From assembly GCF_014863355.1 (NCBI RefSeq), contig NZ_JACZEP010000002.1, positions 62,001 through 126,000 of the forward strand: a stretch of 64,000 bases of DNA. Reading direction: 5' to 3'. Under the pieces are notes generated by a model. The model was not told the origin of the DNA. It was given only the letters and a program-made list of their open reading frames with translations, and made no database searches. The position numbers and the translations under genes were made by a program. The stretch's first letter is position 1. Each line of letters starts with the position of its first letter. Origin of the DNA: Aminobacter carboxidus. Lineage in GTDB: Bacteria; Pseudomonadota; Alphaproteobacteria; Rhizobiales; Rhizobiaceae. Of this stretch, positions 47,480-56,566 are shown in pieces.

Positions 47480-47839
47480 ATGAAGAACCGCGCCAAGCCC
47501 GCGATCGCGGCGGCCACCCTCGCCGCCGGCATGATGATTGCCCTTACCGGCACCGCCTCCGCCCAGTGCGGCAAGGCTTCCTGGTATGCGCTGACCTCGA
47601 AGACGGCTTCGGGCGAACGCATGAACCCATCGGCCATGACCGCAGCGCACCGCTCGCTTCCCTTCGGCACCAAGATCCGCGTGACCAACCAGAAGAACGG
47701 CAAGAGCGTCGTCGTCCGCATCAACGACCGCGGCCCGTTCATCAAGGGGCGCGTGCTCGACCTGTCCAAGGGTGCTGCCCAGCAGATCGGCTTCATCAGG
47801 TCCGGACATACCGCCGTCTGCATGCAGCGGACGAGCTGA
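47480..47839 (+). CDS. RlpA-like septal ring lytic transglycosylase / DPBB protein
   Basis: This 119-residue protein has a signal peptide ending SAQ (ALTGTASA-Q) and then a full double-psi beta-barrel: [40 protein letters not shown] and [21 protein letters not shown]. It has no SPOR domain, unlike E. coli RlpA. RlpA enzymes cleave denuded glycan strands; short single-domain versions are common in rhizobia. It converges with the ATP-grasp gene 12 bases away. Confidence 0.9.
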   Translation: MKNRAKPAIAAATLAAGMMIALTGTASAQCGKASWYALTSKTASGERMNPSAMTAAHRSLPFGTKIRVTNQKNGKSVVVRINDRGPFIKGRVLDLSKGAAQQIGFIRSGHTAVCMQRTS

Positions 47840-47851
47840 GGCGAACAGCCT

Positions 47852-48910
47852 CTACCTCATCAGCCGTCGCGCCGCCGTCTCGGCCATCGCCTCGACAAGG
47901 CCGAGCTGCCACTCTGTCCGGCAATAGGCACGGAAATCGAAGCAGGGCAGACCCGGACAGACCTCGAATTCGATGAGGTGCACGGTGTCGTCTGCCTCGA
48001 CGCGGAAGTCGAGCGAGAAGACGTCGCGCAGGCCAAGCCCTGCCATCAGCTTGACGGCGACCTGCCTGATCTTTTCGGCGGCACGCGGTTGCAGCGACGC
48101 CACCTGCACCAGTTCCGGCTCGACATACTGGCCCGCTTGCCTGGCTGCCATGCCGGTGTCGCCATACAGCGCCATGCTGTCGGCCATGGTCTGGAAATCG
48201 CCGCCTGAATCGACGAAGACGATGCCGAGCGCCTCGGGCCCGACCTTGGGATCGACCGCCAGAAAACTCGCCCGCACGTTGCGGCCGGCGACATAGGGCT
48301 GGACGATGACGTCGTCGCGATAGGCATCGAAGACCCGGAGCCCAAGAGCCAGCGCATCCCCAGCCTTGCCGATGCGCGAGTCCGCCCAGATGCCGATCTT
48401 GGCGCCGAGCCGGTTCGGCTTGACGAAATAGCCGGACGAAGACGCCGGCGGCTCGACCAGCCAGTCGCCGCCGCGCAAAAGGCCTGCTGCCGGTACCGGC
48501 AGACCGAGTGCTGTGAGCACAGCACCGGCACGGAACTTGTCCTGGCACAGCGCAAACAGACTGTCGTCGGCACCGATGGTCCTCAAGCCGTTGAGCCGGG
48601 CAAGCGCAGGCGACGCTCCGCCGCGGAAATAGGCAATGCCGTCGGTCAGCGTCCACACCAGGCTGGTGGAGCGGTCTGCGGATGCCAGCACCGTGGCCGC
48701 GTCGTCCAGCACGACGGCGCGGAAGTCCAGTCCGCGCTCGGTGCACGCATCGGCGAGGGCGCAGAACTCCGGATCCATGTCGGTCGACTGAGCCAGATAA
48801 GACGAAATCTCCATCCCCGCCTGGCGCGAGAAACCGTCGGCCAGCAAGTGCTCTAAACAGGCGCGCTCCGGCTCGTGGACGAGAATGAGCGTCGGTCTTT
48901 GTCCGGCCAT
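47852..48910 (-). CDS. ATP-grasp family ligase, orphan
   Basis: This 352-residue protein has the ATP-grasp layout. An N-terminal pre-ATP domain (1-110) is followed by LFALCQDKFRAGAVLTALGL and the lid GYFVKPNRLGAKIGIWADS with the ATP-binding Lys. The catalytic end DVFSLDFRVEADDTVHLIEF contains the metal-binding Asp/Glu, although the usual final Asn is replaced (EFEVCPGLP). It resembles D-Ala-D-Ala ligase-like proteins and peptide-forming ATP-grasp enzymes. No precursor peptide or partner is visible. The substrate is unknown; AGGAAAC precedes the start. Confidence 0.82.
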   Translation of the reverse strand: MAGQRPTLILVHEPERACLEHLLADGFSRQAGMEISSYLAQSTDMDPEFCALADACTERGLDFRAVVLDDAATVLASADRSTSLVWTLTDGIAYFRGGASPALARLNGLRTIGADDSLFALCQDKFRAGAVLTALGLPVPAAGLLRGGDWLVEPPASSSGYFVKPNRLGAKIGIWADSRIGKAGDALALGLRVFDAYRDDVIVQPYVAGRNVRASFLAVDPKVGPEALGIVFVDSGGDFQTMADSMALYGDTGMAARQAGQYVEPELVQVASLQPRAAEKIRQVAVKLMAGLGLRDVFSLDFRVEADDTVHLIEFEVCPGLPCFDFRAYCRTEWQLGLVEAMAETAARRLMR

Positions 48911-49086
48911 CGGGCACGTTTCCTGCTGTCATGCAGACGAAGCCAAGCGCCTCGCCTGATGCAGACAATGACATCCGGGATGCCCCGGACTTGCCGGAAA
49001 ACCGACCTGTTGCCATCGTCCCGGCGACAGCGGCACGCCGGCTGGAAGACCGCAGCCCCAGCAGAGGGCAATTTGCAAACGAGCCC

Positions 49087-49956
49087 TCAGATCAGAACGT
49101 TCGGCTCGTGCCGGCCGTTGACCTTGATGTCGAGCAGGAAGGTCTTGCCGGCATGCGGATCGGCCCGGCGCGCCTTGGCGCTCATGCCTTCGGCGGCCGA
49201 CGTCACCACCATCCGGTCGGCCGCAGCACCAACGAAGGCCGGGCACGACGTCTGCACCGCCGGCACCGGCACGCTGCGCAGCAGCCTGCCGTCGGGCGCA
49301 TAGGCATCGACACGGCCGCCACCCCAGCTGGCGTTCCACAACACCCCGTCGCGGTCGACGACCGAGCCGTCGATGTCGCCCCTGCCGCCGCGACGGTCGA
49401 CGAACAGTTTCGGCTCGCCGAGCGGCAGCCCGGTGTCGGCATCGCAGTCGAGGCGATAGAGCAGGTTGACCGCCGTGTCGGTGTAGTAGGCGGTCTTGCC
49501 GTCAGGGCTGAAGCAGATCGAATTGGGAATGCTGATCGCCGGAAACAGCAGCCTGAGTTCGCCGCGAAAATACCAGTAGATCGCGCCGGCGCCCGCTTCG
49601 GCCGTCTTGCCCATGGTGCCGAACCACAGCGCGCCGCACGGATGCACGCGCGCGTCGTTCGAGCGGGTGCCGGCATTGGCGGCCTCGACCGACATATGGA
49701 GCACAAGCTTGCCACTCGCCATGTCGCGGACATGCAGTCCGGTTTCCGTCAGCAACAGCTGCCGTTCGCCATCGATCGTGGCAATCGCGCTCGCCATCTC
49801 ATCCAGCTGGTGGATGCGCGTTTGCCCGCCCGAAAGCTTCTTTTCCAGCAGCCGGCTGTTCAGAATGTCGAACCAGTACAGCGTGTCGGTGGCCGGATCG
49901 TAGGTCGGGCCCTCACCCAGTTCGCAAGCCTCGTCGGACAGGATCGTGGCTGCCAT
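49087..49956 (-). CDS. SMP-30/gluconolactonase family lactonase
   Basis: The start at 49956 gives 289 residues forming a six-bladed propeller. The metal-binding motifs are GEGPTYDP (Glu), RSNDARVHPCGALWFGTM (Asn-Asp), SIPNSICFSPDGKTAYYTDT, and DIDGSVVDRDG with the catalytic Asp. It hydrolyses sugar lactones. It is the last gene of a leftward operon with dgoA, dgoK and an SDR, with one base between the dgoA stop and this ATG, so it likely opens galactono-lactone. Confidence 0.92.
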   Translation of the reverse strand: MAATILSDEACELGEGPTYDPATDTLYWFDILNSRLLEKKLSGGQTRIHQLDEMASAIATIDGERQLLLTETGLHVRDMASGKLVLHMSVEAANAGTRSNDARVHPCGALWFGTMGKTAEAGAGAIYWYFRGELRLLFPAISIPNSICFSPDGKTAYYTDTAVNLLYRLDCDADTGLPLGEPKLFVDRRGGRGDIDGSVVDRDGVLWNASWGGGRVDAYAPDGRLLRSVPVPAVQTSCPAFVGAAADRMVVTSAAEGMSAKARRADPHAGKTFLLDIKVNGRHEPNVLI

Positions 49957-49957
49957 G

Positions 49958-50593
49958 TCAGGCGTCCTTGCCGATGGCATCCCAGCCGGCCACCGCCGCC
50001 CGGGCACGTTCGCCGACATCGGCAGCGCTCATGCCGGGCTTGTAGAGGCTCGACCCCAGGCCGAACAGCTGCACGCCGACCTTGGCATAGGCAGCGAAAT
50101 CGATCTCCGAAACGCCGCCGACGACGCCGACCCGCGTCTCCTTGGGCAGCACGGCGCGGATCGCCGAAATGCCGCCCGGCCCGAGCACGCTCGCCGGGAA
50201 AAACTTCAGCGCCGAAGCGCCCAGCCGCAAGGCCAGGAACGCGTCGGTCGGCGTGAACACGCCGGGCATCGTCACCATCTTGTGCACGCCCGCGCGGCCC
50301 ATCACCTCGGCGTCGATGTTGGGGCTGACCAGCAGCCGGCCGCCGGCATCGTTGAGCCGGTCGACATCCTTGGCCCACACCACCGTTCCGCCGCCGACGA
50401 GTGCTGTGGGCAGCGCCCTGGCCAGGATCTCGATGGAGCGGAACGGGTCAGGCGAATTAAGCGGCACCTCGATCGCCTCGATGCCGGCATCGAACACGGC
50501 GCGGCCGACATCCAGCGCCTCCTCCGGCTTCAGCCCGCGCAAGATGGCAACCAGCCCGCGGCCAAGCTCGGGGAACGGTGCGGTCGCGTTCAT
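49958..50593 (-). CDS. dgoA: 2-dehydro-3-deoxy-6-phosphogalactonate aldolase
   Basis: This 211-residue class I aldolase has Glu in AIEVPLNSPDPF and the Schiff-base Lys in GASALKFFPAS. LVAILRGLKPEEAL is the KDPG/KDPGal N-terminus, and the NSP in place of the KDPG aldolase TLR favours the galactonate enzyme. It splits KDPGal to pyruvate and glyceraldehyde-3-phosphate. Its ATG overlaps the dgoK stop by four bases. Confidence 0.93.
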   Translation of the reverse strand: MNATAPFPELGRGLVAILRGLKPEEALDVGRAVFDAGIEAIEVPLNSPDPFRSIEILARALPTALVGGGTVVWAKDVDRLNDAGGRLLVSPNIDAEVMGRAGVHKMVTMPGVFTPTDAFLALRLGASALKFFPASVLGPGGISAIRAVLPKETRVGVVGGVSEIDFAAYAKVGVQLFGLGSSLYKPGMSAADVGERARAAVAGWDAIGKDA

Positions 50594-51531
50594 TCGGCCA
50601 CTCCTTCAGCCAGCATGCCATTCCGGCGGGCAGCGGCCACCAGGCCAGCCAGCACGGCTTGATCAGCGTCGGCAATCGTCACCGCGATGGCGTCGAGGCG
50701 CATCGCTTCGGCATAGAGCGCGCCCAGCGCACCCGAGACGACGAGCACGACAGGTGCTTCGCGCCGGCCGAAGCGCCTGACAGCCGAGGCAACCTCAGCG
50801 CCGATCAGCAGGCCCGAAAGTGCTGCCGCGGCATCGTCCTGGCCGAGCCCCGAGAGCAGGCCCGAGGCGCGGATACCGAACAACCTTGCGCCGATGTCGC
50901 CGTCGGACAGCGCTTGGCGGCACCACTCGCGGAACACCTCACTGTGCGGCGACACCTTGGCCGGCTTGTCGCCGATCGAGTGGCGCAGGATGGAGTGCTG
51001 GGCCAGCACCGAAAACATTTCGCCGGTCGGCCAGGTGCCAAAGCCCTTGATGGCGCCGCCCTCGGCGGCCACCCATTTCGAATGCGTGCCTGGCATGCAG
51101 GCGAGATGGCTGCCCGTTCCGATCAGGCCGGCGATGCCGGCAAGCTGGGTCTCCTCGCCGCGCATGACATCGGGCGCGCGCGGGTCGCGCTGCGCCAGTC
51201 CCGGCACGATGCGGACATCGCGGCCGGCGCCCGGAACAGGCACTGCGGCACCCAGAATATCGCCCAACGACGACGGCACGTCGACATAAGGCGCCTCGAC
51301 CCAGCCCTGGCGGGCGCCGGCCATGCCGCAGACGATGGCTGGCAGATCCGTTGCGGCGCCCATGTCCTGCAGCTGCCGGTCGAGCACTGTGGCAAAGCCC
51401 TTGTGCTGCGCCGTCAGCAGGCCCTCGTCGCTGCGCCGCTCGTCCAGCACAGCACCCTTGGCATCGAGCAGCCAGACGCGCAGCCTCGTCGTGCCCCAAT
51501 CGACCGCCGCTATTGTTGGCGTGGTGCTCAA
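50590..51531 (-). CDS. dgoK: 2-dehydro-3-deoxygalactonokinase
   Basis: The TTG at 51531 overlaps the SDR stop (TTGA) and gives 313 residues starting LSTTPTIAAVDWGTTRLRVW, the ASKHA kinase phosphate-1 motif. GTHSKWVAAEGGAIKGFGTW and LIGAEVASAVRRF match DgoK. It phosphorylates 2-keto-3-deoxygalactonate. The fit of the overlap pattern with the rest of the operon supports this TTG over longer starts. Confidence 0.93.
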   Translation of the reverse strand: MSTTPTIAAVDWGTTRLRVWLLDAKGAVLDERRSDEGLLTAQHKGFATVLDRQLQDMGAATDLPAIVCGMAGARQGWVEAPYVDVPSSLGDILGAAVPVPGAGRDVRIVPGLAQRDPRAPDVMRGEETQLAGIAGLIGTGSHLACMPGTHSKWVAAEGGAIKGFGTWPTGEMFSVLAQHSILRHSIGDKPAKVSPHSEVFREWCRQALSDGDIGARLFGIRASGLLSGLGQDDAAAALSGLLIGAEVASAVRRFGRREAPVVLVVSGALGALYAEAMRLDAIAVTIADADQAVLAGLVAAARRNGMLAEGVAE

Positions 51532-52295
51532 AGGATGCCTCCATCGACGATCAGCGTCTGGGCCGTCAGCATTTTCGAAGCGTCGGAAGCCAAAAACAGC
51601 ACCGGCCCGACCATGTCTTCCGGCAGCATCATCCGCTTGATGCACTGGCGAGAGATGTGCGCCTTGAGCGACTTCTCGCTGACCCACAATTCGCGCTGCC
51701 GCTCGGTGATGACCCAGCCCGGCGCCACCGCGTTGACCCTGATGTTGTCGGGGCCATAGCGGCCGGCGAGCCCCTTGGTCAGCCCGACGATCGCAGCCTT
51801 CGCCGCGGTATAGGCCGGCATGGCGCCGATGTTGAGCATGTAGGAGGTCGAGCTGAAATTGATGATCGAGCCGCCGCCAGCCTTGACCATGCCGGGGGCC
51901 ACCGCCTGGACGGTGAAGAAATGCGGCTTGATGTTCACCGCCTGGTTCTCGTCCCAGCTCTCTGACGTGACGTCAGCCACCTCGTGGCGTACGTCGTTGG
52001 CAGCGTTGTTGACCAGCACCGTCACCGGGCCGTGCTCGGCCTCGGCGCGGGCAACGGCGCGGCGCAGTTCGGCGATGTCGCGCAAATCGGCACGCAGATA
52101 GAGCGGCCGGTTGCCTGTCGCCTGCTCGATCTCGTCGCACAACTCCTGGCTCGGCTTGAGCGCGATATCGATGAAGGCGACCTTCGCGCCCTGTCGGGCA
52201 AACGCCTCGGTCAGCGACGCACCGATGCCGGTGCCGCCGCCGGTGATCAGCACCGACTGGCCTTCGAGATCAGGAAATCGTGCCGTTGGCATCAT
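51528..52295 (-). CDS. SDR family sugar dehydrogenase (galactose-type)
   Basis: The start at 52295 (or 52292) has GAGGGG upstream and gives 255 residues. The classical SDR features are intact: LITGGGTGIGASLTEAF, NNAAND, the Ser in INFSSTS, YTAAK, and a C-terminal VDGG. It is the first gene of an SDR-dgoK-dgoA-lactonase operon, so it probably oxidises D-galactose (or a similar aldose) to the lactone. L-arabinose or D-fucose are alternatives. Confidence 0.88.
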   Translation of the reverse strand: MMPTARFPDLEGQSVLITGGGTGIGASLTEAFARQGAKVAFIDIALKPSQELCDEIEQATGNRPLYLRADLRDIAELRRAVARAEAEHGPVTVLVNNAANDVRHEVADVTSESWDENQAVNIKPHFFTVQAVAPGMVKAGGGSIINFSSTSYMLNIGAMPAYTAAKAAIVGLTKGLAGRYGPDNIRVNAVAPGWVITERQRELWVSEKSLKAHISRQCIKRMMLPEDMVGPVLFLASDASKMLTAQTLIVDGGIL

Positions 52296-52351
52296 GATCT
52301 TTCCCCTCGCCTCGCCCGCTTCCCCCAAAGCGGACACGCCTCCGTAATAGA

Positions 52352-52396
52352 GCATGAACGGGAAAAGTGGGAACCGGTTTTCGGAAAAGACCGTGC
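52352..52396. repeat. REP-like palindrome, copy 6 (diverged)
   Basis: GCATGAACGGGAAAAG faces CGGTTTTCGG and ends in GTGC. It has the GAAAA/TTTTC core of the family with a degraded right arm. It lies 57 bases before the galactose operon start. Confidence 0.5.
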
Positions 52397-52547
52397 GACG
52401 CTTGGGGAAAAATCGGAGCTCGGTTCAGCACCTCGCCGAAGGATAGGCGATCGCGCAAACATCGGCGCCGGGCCACAGCGATTTGCGTTCGCTGCGGGGT
52501 ACACCGCCGGCACCGCGACGCCCGTGCGCCATGTCAGGAAATGGACG

Positions 52548-53891
52548 TCAAACCGCCCGGGCGAAGGTCGCGCCGCGATGGGCCTCGCGGAGATAGCCGA
52601 GCGTGGCATCGGCGTCGGCCGGACGGCCAAACAGATAGCCCTGCCCGCCGGCGCAGCCGAACTGCGTCAGCCGTTCCGCCTGCGCTTCCATCTCGATGCC
52701 TTCGGCAACCACGTCCATGCCCAGGCCCTCGCACATCGCCAGGATGGCGCGGATGATGTGCTCGGACGGCCGGTCCTCGAGGATCGAGGCGACGAAGGCA
52801 CGGTCGATCTTGAGCTTGTCGAAGCGGAATTCGCGTAGGCGTCCAAGGGACGACTGGCCGGTGCCGAAATCGTCGAGCGAGACGCGGATGCCGACGCGGC
52901 GCAGATCCTCAACGATCTTTTCTGCCGAGGCGGGGTCGGTCATCAGGCCAGTTTCGGTGATCTCGATCTCGAGGCGGCGCGGGTCGAAGCCGGTGCGCTC
53001 GAGAATCGACAGGATGTGCAGCCCGGTGTTCTGGTCGACCAGCTGCGACGGCGACAGGTTGAACGACAGGAACATTTCCTTGGGCCAGCTGCGCGCCGCT
53101 TCGGCTGCCTTGCGCAGCACCAGCTGCGACAGCGGGCCGATGATGCCGCGCTCCTCGGCGATCGGAATGAACACGGCCGGCGAAACGAAGCCGAGGTCGC
53201 GGTCGGTCCAGCGGGCGAGTGCCTCGAAACCGATGGTGCGGCGGCTGTTGAGATCAACGATAGGCTGGAAATGCGGCGCGACATCGCCGGCCGCGACGGC
53301 ACGGCGCAGCGCCTGCTCGATGCGGGTAACGCGCTTGGCCGCCTCTTCCATCTCGCGGGTATAGACCACGACGCGGCCACGGCCCGAACGCTTGGCGTGA
53401 TACAGCGCCGTCTCGGCCTTGCGCACCAGCGTCTCGGTGGTGTCGTCGCTCGAATGGAACAGCGAGCAGCCTACCGACGCCGACAGGCGCGCCGTGCGTT
53501 CACCGACGTCGTAAGGTGCTGACAGGATTTCGATCAGCATGCGCGCCTTTTCGGCCGCCGCGTCCTCGGAAAACACCAGCGGGTAGAGGAAGGCGAATTC
53601 GTCGGCGCCGATGCGCGCCACCGCCGAATAGCCGTCACAGGCGGCGCGCAGGCGCATCGCCACCTGAATCAGGATGTCGTCGCCGGCGCGATGGCCGAAC
53701 AGGTCGTTGATCGGCTTGAAGCCGTCGAGATCGAGAATGCCGACGGTGAAGGGCGCGGGGTCCTCGGCGCGGTCGCCGATCAGCCGCTCGACCTTGTCGA
53801 AGAAACGCCGCTGGTTGCCGAGGCCGGTCAAGGTGTCGGTGAAGGCCAGGTCCGCCGTTTCCCTGTCCGAATGGCTGACGCCGATGGGCAT
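52548..53891 (-). CDS. GGDEF-EAL c-di-GMP protein with degenerate GGDEF (GADEF)
   Basis: The ATG at 53891 (MPIGVSHSDRETADL, 447 residues) has an AGAGAC site and is preferred; a GTG at 53933 is in frame. The first domain (about 15-170) is a GGDEF fold whose signature reads GADEF (95-99), suggesting weak or no cyclase activity, and it lacks the RxxD inhibitory site. The EAL domain (about 190-430) is complete: FEALARW, FNLSPSQL, EITETG, DDFGTG, KIDRAFV, AEGIE. It therefore probably acts as a c-di-GMP phosphodiesterase. No sensor or membrane region is present. Confidence 0.92.
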   Translation of the reverse strand: MPIGVSHSDRETADLAFTDTLTGLGNQRRFFDKVERLIGDRAEDPAPFTVGILDLDGFKPINDLFGHRAGDDILIQVAMRLRAACDGYSAVARIGADEFAFLYPLVFSEDAAAEKARMLIEILSAPYDVGERTARLSASVGCSLFHSSDDTTETLVRKAETALYHAKRSGRGRVVVYTREMEEAAKRVTRIEQALRRAVAAGDVAPHFQPIVDLNSRRTIGFEALARWTDRDLGFVSPAVFIPIAEERGIIGPLSQLVLRKAAEAARSWPKEMFLSFNLSPSQLVDQNTGLHILSILERTGFDPRRLEIEITETGLMTDPASAEKIVEDLRRVGIRVSLDDFGTGQSSLGRLREFRFDKLKIDRAFVASILEDRPSEHIIRAILAMCEGLGMDVVAEGIEMEAQAERLTQFGCAGGQGYLFGRPADADATLGYLREAHRGATFARAV

Positions 53892-54082
53892 GCTTTGTCT
53901 CTGTTCTGCTAATATTTGAAACTGTTGCAGCACAGTGCCAGCAAAGCGTTTAGGAATTGTATTCGATCAGCTTGCCGTCCGTATTTTGACACGGCGTCGA
54001 AACCGGTTTCAGCGGCCGTCTTCTGGCGCCGCCTGGCGCAGCCCACCAAAACCGGGTAGCGGTGAAACGGACGAGACGGCAG

Positions 54083-54724
54083 CTAGGCGCCCTGGGTCGC
54101 CGCGTCGCGTTTGCGGTTACGGAAGTGTGCGACCAGCCGCAGCGCGATCGCGGCGAGGATTAGCGCCATGTAAGGCCAGTAGAGTTCCGGCCTGAGCACC
54201 GCGCGGCGACCGAAATTGACAACGAAGAAGACGGCCAGGAACCAGGCGCCGCCGGTATGGATGATGCGCCAGGCCTTCGGCCCGATCGCCGCGGCCGTCC
54301 GGGCGAACGATGTCGCGGCCATCAATACGATGGCGAGATAGCCGGTGCCGCCGGCGATGAAGGCGGCGGGCGCCGTCAACTCGTCGAACAGCACCGGATC
54401 AAGCTGCGACAGCGCGATGATGGCGGCGGCATGGACGCCGTGAGAAAAGGCGAAAGCCAGGCCGAAATAGCGTCGGTTCGCCCTGATCCACCGCGTCATC
54501 GCCGAGAGCCAGAGCTGCGCCAGGCTCGAAGCGGTGAAGGCGAGCACGAACAGCATGAGCGAGCTGCGCGCGGTCAACCTGATCACCATGCGCGTGCCGT
54601 CGACCGGATCGCCTGCAAGGCTGACGGCTCCGGCGCATGCTGCCAGTACGCCGGCGCCGAGCCACGCGGTCAGCCTCCAGCCATTCGGTGGCCAGGCCGA
54701 AGCGCTTTCAGGCAATGCTCGCAT
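54083..54724 (-). CDS. Ferric-reductase-like / cytochrome b-type membrane protein
   Basis: The start at 54724 (MRALPESASAWPPNGWRLTA, 213 residues) has GGAGAA upstream. Six hydrophobic segments are predicted, with paired His in SHGVHAAAI (third span) and a His in RIIHTGGAW (fifth), suggesting heme ligation in the ferric-reductase-like/MsrQ superfamily. Electron partner and substrate are not evident. It is divergent from a TetR gene that probably controls it. Confidence 0.78.
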   Translation of the reverse strand: MRALPESASAWPPNGWRLTAWLGAGVLAACAGAVSLAGDPVDGTRMVIRLTARSSLMLFVLAFTASSLAQLWLSAMTRWIRANRRYFGLAFAFSHGVHAAAIIALSQLDPVLFDELTAPAAFIAGGTGYLAIVLMAATSFARTAAAIGPKAWRIIHTGGAWFLAVFFVVNFGRRAVLRPELYWPYMALILAAIALRLVAHFRNRKRDAATQGA

Positions 54725-54737
54725 GTTTTCTTCTCCC

Positions 54738-54756
54738 ATGTAAGCACTGATTACAT
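54738..54756. promoter_or_regulatory. Candidate TetR operator
   Basis: ATGTAA (54738-54743) and TTACAT (54751-54756) are an inverted repeat with 7 bases between. Nearby GTTTAC occurs twice, nine bases apart (54784-54789 and 54793-54798). Both lie in the 105-base gap between the divergent membrane protein and TetR genes. Confidence 0.45.
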
Positions 54757-54829
54757 TGAATTGCGGAGAACTGTCAAGCCGATGTTTACGCCGTTTACAT
54801 TCCAGCCAGCCGACCGCTAGTAAGGGGCT

Positions 54830-55483
54830 ATGATGAAATCTCCCGGCACCCGCGCGGCCTATCATCACGGCAACCTCGTCGAGGAGCTCATCGCTGCCAC
54901 CATCGCGCTGATCGAGGAGAAGGGCGTCGACGCCGTCTCGGTGCGCGAAGCGGCCAAGCGCGCCGGCGTTTCGCCTGCGGCCCCCTTTCGCCACTTCGCC
55001 AACAAGACGGCATTGATGACGGCGGTGGCCGAGCAGGCCATGGGGCGCCTGACCTTGTCGGTACAGCAGGAGCTTGAGGCGACCGGGGACGCAGACCCGG
55101 TGGAAGGACTGCGCGCCATTGCGCGCGGCTATCTCGCCTGGGCGCTCGCCAATCCGACGCATTTCGAGGTCATCGCCTCACGCACGCTCATCGACTTCCA
55201 CGGCTCGCCGAAACTCACGGGCGAAACCGAGGCGATCCGCCTTGTCATGCTCGACCTGATCGCCCGCGGCCAGGCGGGCGGCCGGATTTCTCCGGCCCTC
55301 GACCCCGACGCGTTGATGCTGTCGGCCCGCGCCTTCATCTACGGCCTGTGCCGGATGTGGATCGACGGCCATTTCACCGAATGGCACGTCGAAAAGCCGG
55401 CCGGGCAGGCGATGGCCGAGGCGGTCGATCTGTTCATCGACATGATCGGCGGCCGCCAAGCAACGGGGCGTGCCGGGGCGTAG
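54830..55483 (+). CDS. TetR-family regulator
   Basis: This 217-residue protein has a helix-turn-helix in VSVREAAKRAGVSPAAPFRHF preceded by RAAYHHGNLVEELIAATIAL, the pattern of TetR proteins with a WHG (TetR_C_33) ligand domain. It is divergent from the ferric-reductase-like gene, its presumed target, with inverted and direct repeats between them. The ligand is unknown. Confidence 0.92.
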   Translation: MMKSPGTRAAYHHGNLVEELIAATIALIEEKGVDAVSVREAAKRAGVSPAAPFRHFANKTALMTAVAEQAMGRLTLSVQQELEATGDADPVEGLRAIARGYLAWALANPTHFEVIASRTLIDFHGSPKLTGETEAIRLVMLDLIARGQAGGRISPALDPDALMLSARAFIYGLCRMWIDGHFTEWHVEKPAGQAMAEAVDLFIDMIGGRQATGRAGA

Positions 55484-55621
55484 CACGGCCAGCGGGCGGA
55501 TCGAGCGAACTTGTTCGCACCCGCTGCCATTGCATAAGGCCGGCAAATTGCTACATCCTCGTCACCGCAGCGCAACCGGGTATCAGGTTGCGTGACCAGA
55601 CCAGCCGCGCCGGAGACCTCC

Positions 55622-56566
55622 ATGGCCCTCAAGATCGCCGTCCAGATGGACCACATCTCCACCATCAACATCGCCGGCGACACGTCGTTTGCGCTGTCGC
55701 TGGAAGCGCAACGGCGCGGCCACGAGCTCTACCACTACACCCCAGACCGCCTGTCGATGCGCGACGGAAAGGTTTTCGCCCGCGTCGAGAAGCTCGAAGT
55801 GCGCGACATCAAGGGCGACCACTTCACCCTCGGCAACCCGATCCGCACAGACCTGTCGGAGATGGATGTGATCCTGCTGCGCCAGGATCCGCCCTTCGAC
55901 ATGAACTACATCACCACCACCCACATCCTTGAGCGCATCCACCCCAAGACGCTGGTCGTCAACGACCCGGCCTGGGTGCGCAACAGCCCCGAAAAGATCT
56001 TCGTCACCGAATTCGCCGACCTGATGCCGGAGACGCTGATCACCAAGGACCCGCAGGAGGTGGCAGCCTTCCGCAAGGAGTTCGGCGACATCATCGTCAA
56101 GCCGCTCTACGGCAATGGCGGTGCGGGCATCTTCCACCTGCACGAGGCCGACCGGAACCTGTCGTCGCTGCTCGAAATGTTCGGCCAGATGTTCCGCGAG
56201 CCGTTCATCGTCCAGCGCTACCTCAAGGACGTACGCAAGGGCGACAAGCGCATCATTTTGATCGACGGCGAGCCGGTTGGCGCCATCAACCGCGTGCCGG
56301 CCGAGCACGACGCCCGCTCCAACATGCATGCCGGCGGCCGCGCCGAGAAGACCGAGCTGACCGAACGCGAGCGCGAGATCTGCGCCCGCATCGGCCCGTC
56401 GCTGCGCGAGCGCGGCTTCATCCTCGTCGGCATCGACGTCATCGGCGACTACATGACCGAGATCAACGTGACATCGCCGACGGGCATCCGCGAGGTCAAG
56501 AAGTTCGGCGGCGCCGATATCGCCGCCCTATTCTGGGACGCGGTGGAGAGCAAGCGGGGGAAGTAG
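55622..56566 (+). CDS. gshB: Glutathione synthetase
   Basis: The start at 55622 ([20 protein letters not shown], 314 residues) has a GGAGAC site. The ATP-grasp enzyme is recognised by [36 protein letters not shown] and the catalytic end [20 protein letters not shown]. It joins gamma-Glu-Cys and Gly to make glutathione. gshA is not in the window. It stands as a single gene. Confidence 0.97.
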   Translation: MALKIAVQMDHISTINIAGDTSFALSLEAQRRGHELYHYTPDRLSMRDGKVFARVEKLEVRDIKGDHFTLGNPIRTDLSEMDVILLRQDPPFDMNYITTTHILERIHPKTLVVNDPAWVRNSPEKIFVTEFADLMPETLITKDPQEVAAFRKEFGDIIVKPLYGNGGAGIFHLHEADRNLSSLLEMFGQMFREPFIVQRYLKDVRKGDKRIILIDGEPVGAINRVPAEHDARSNMHAGGRAEKTELTEREREICARIGPSLRERGFILVGIDVIGDYMTEINVTSPTGIREVKKFGGADIAALFWDAVESKRGK

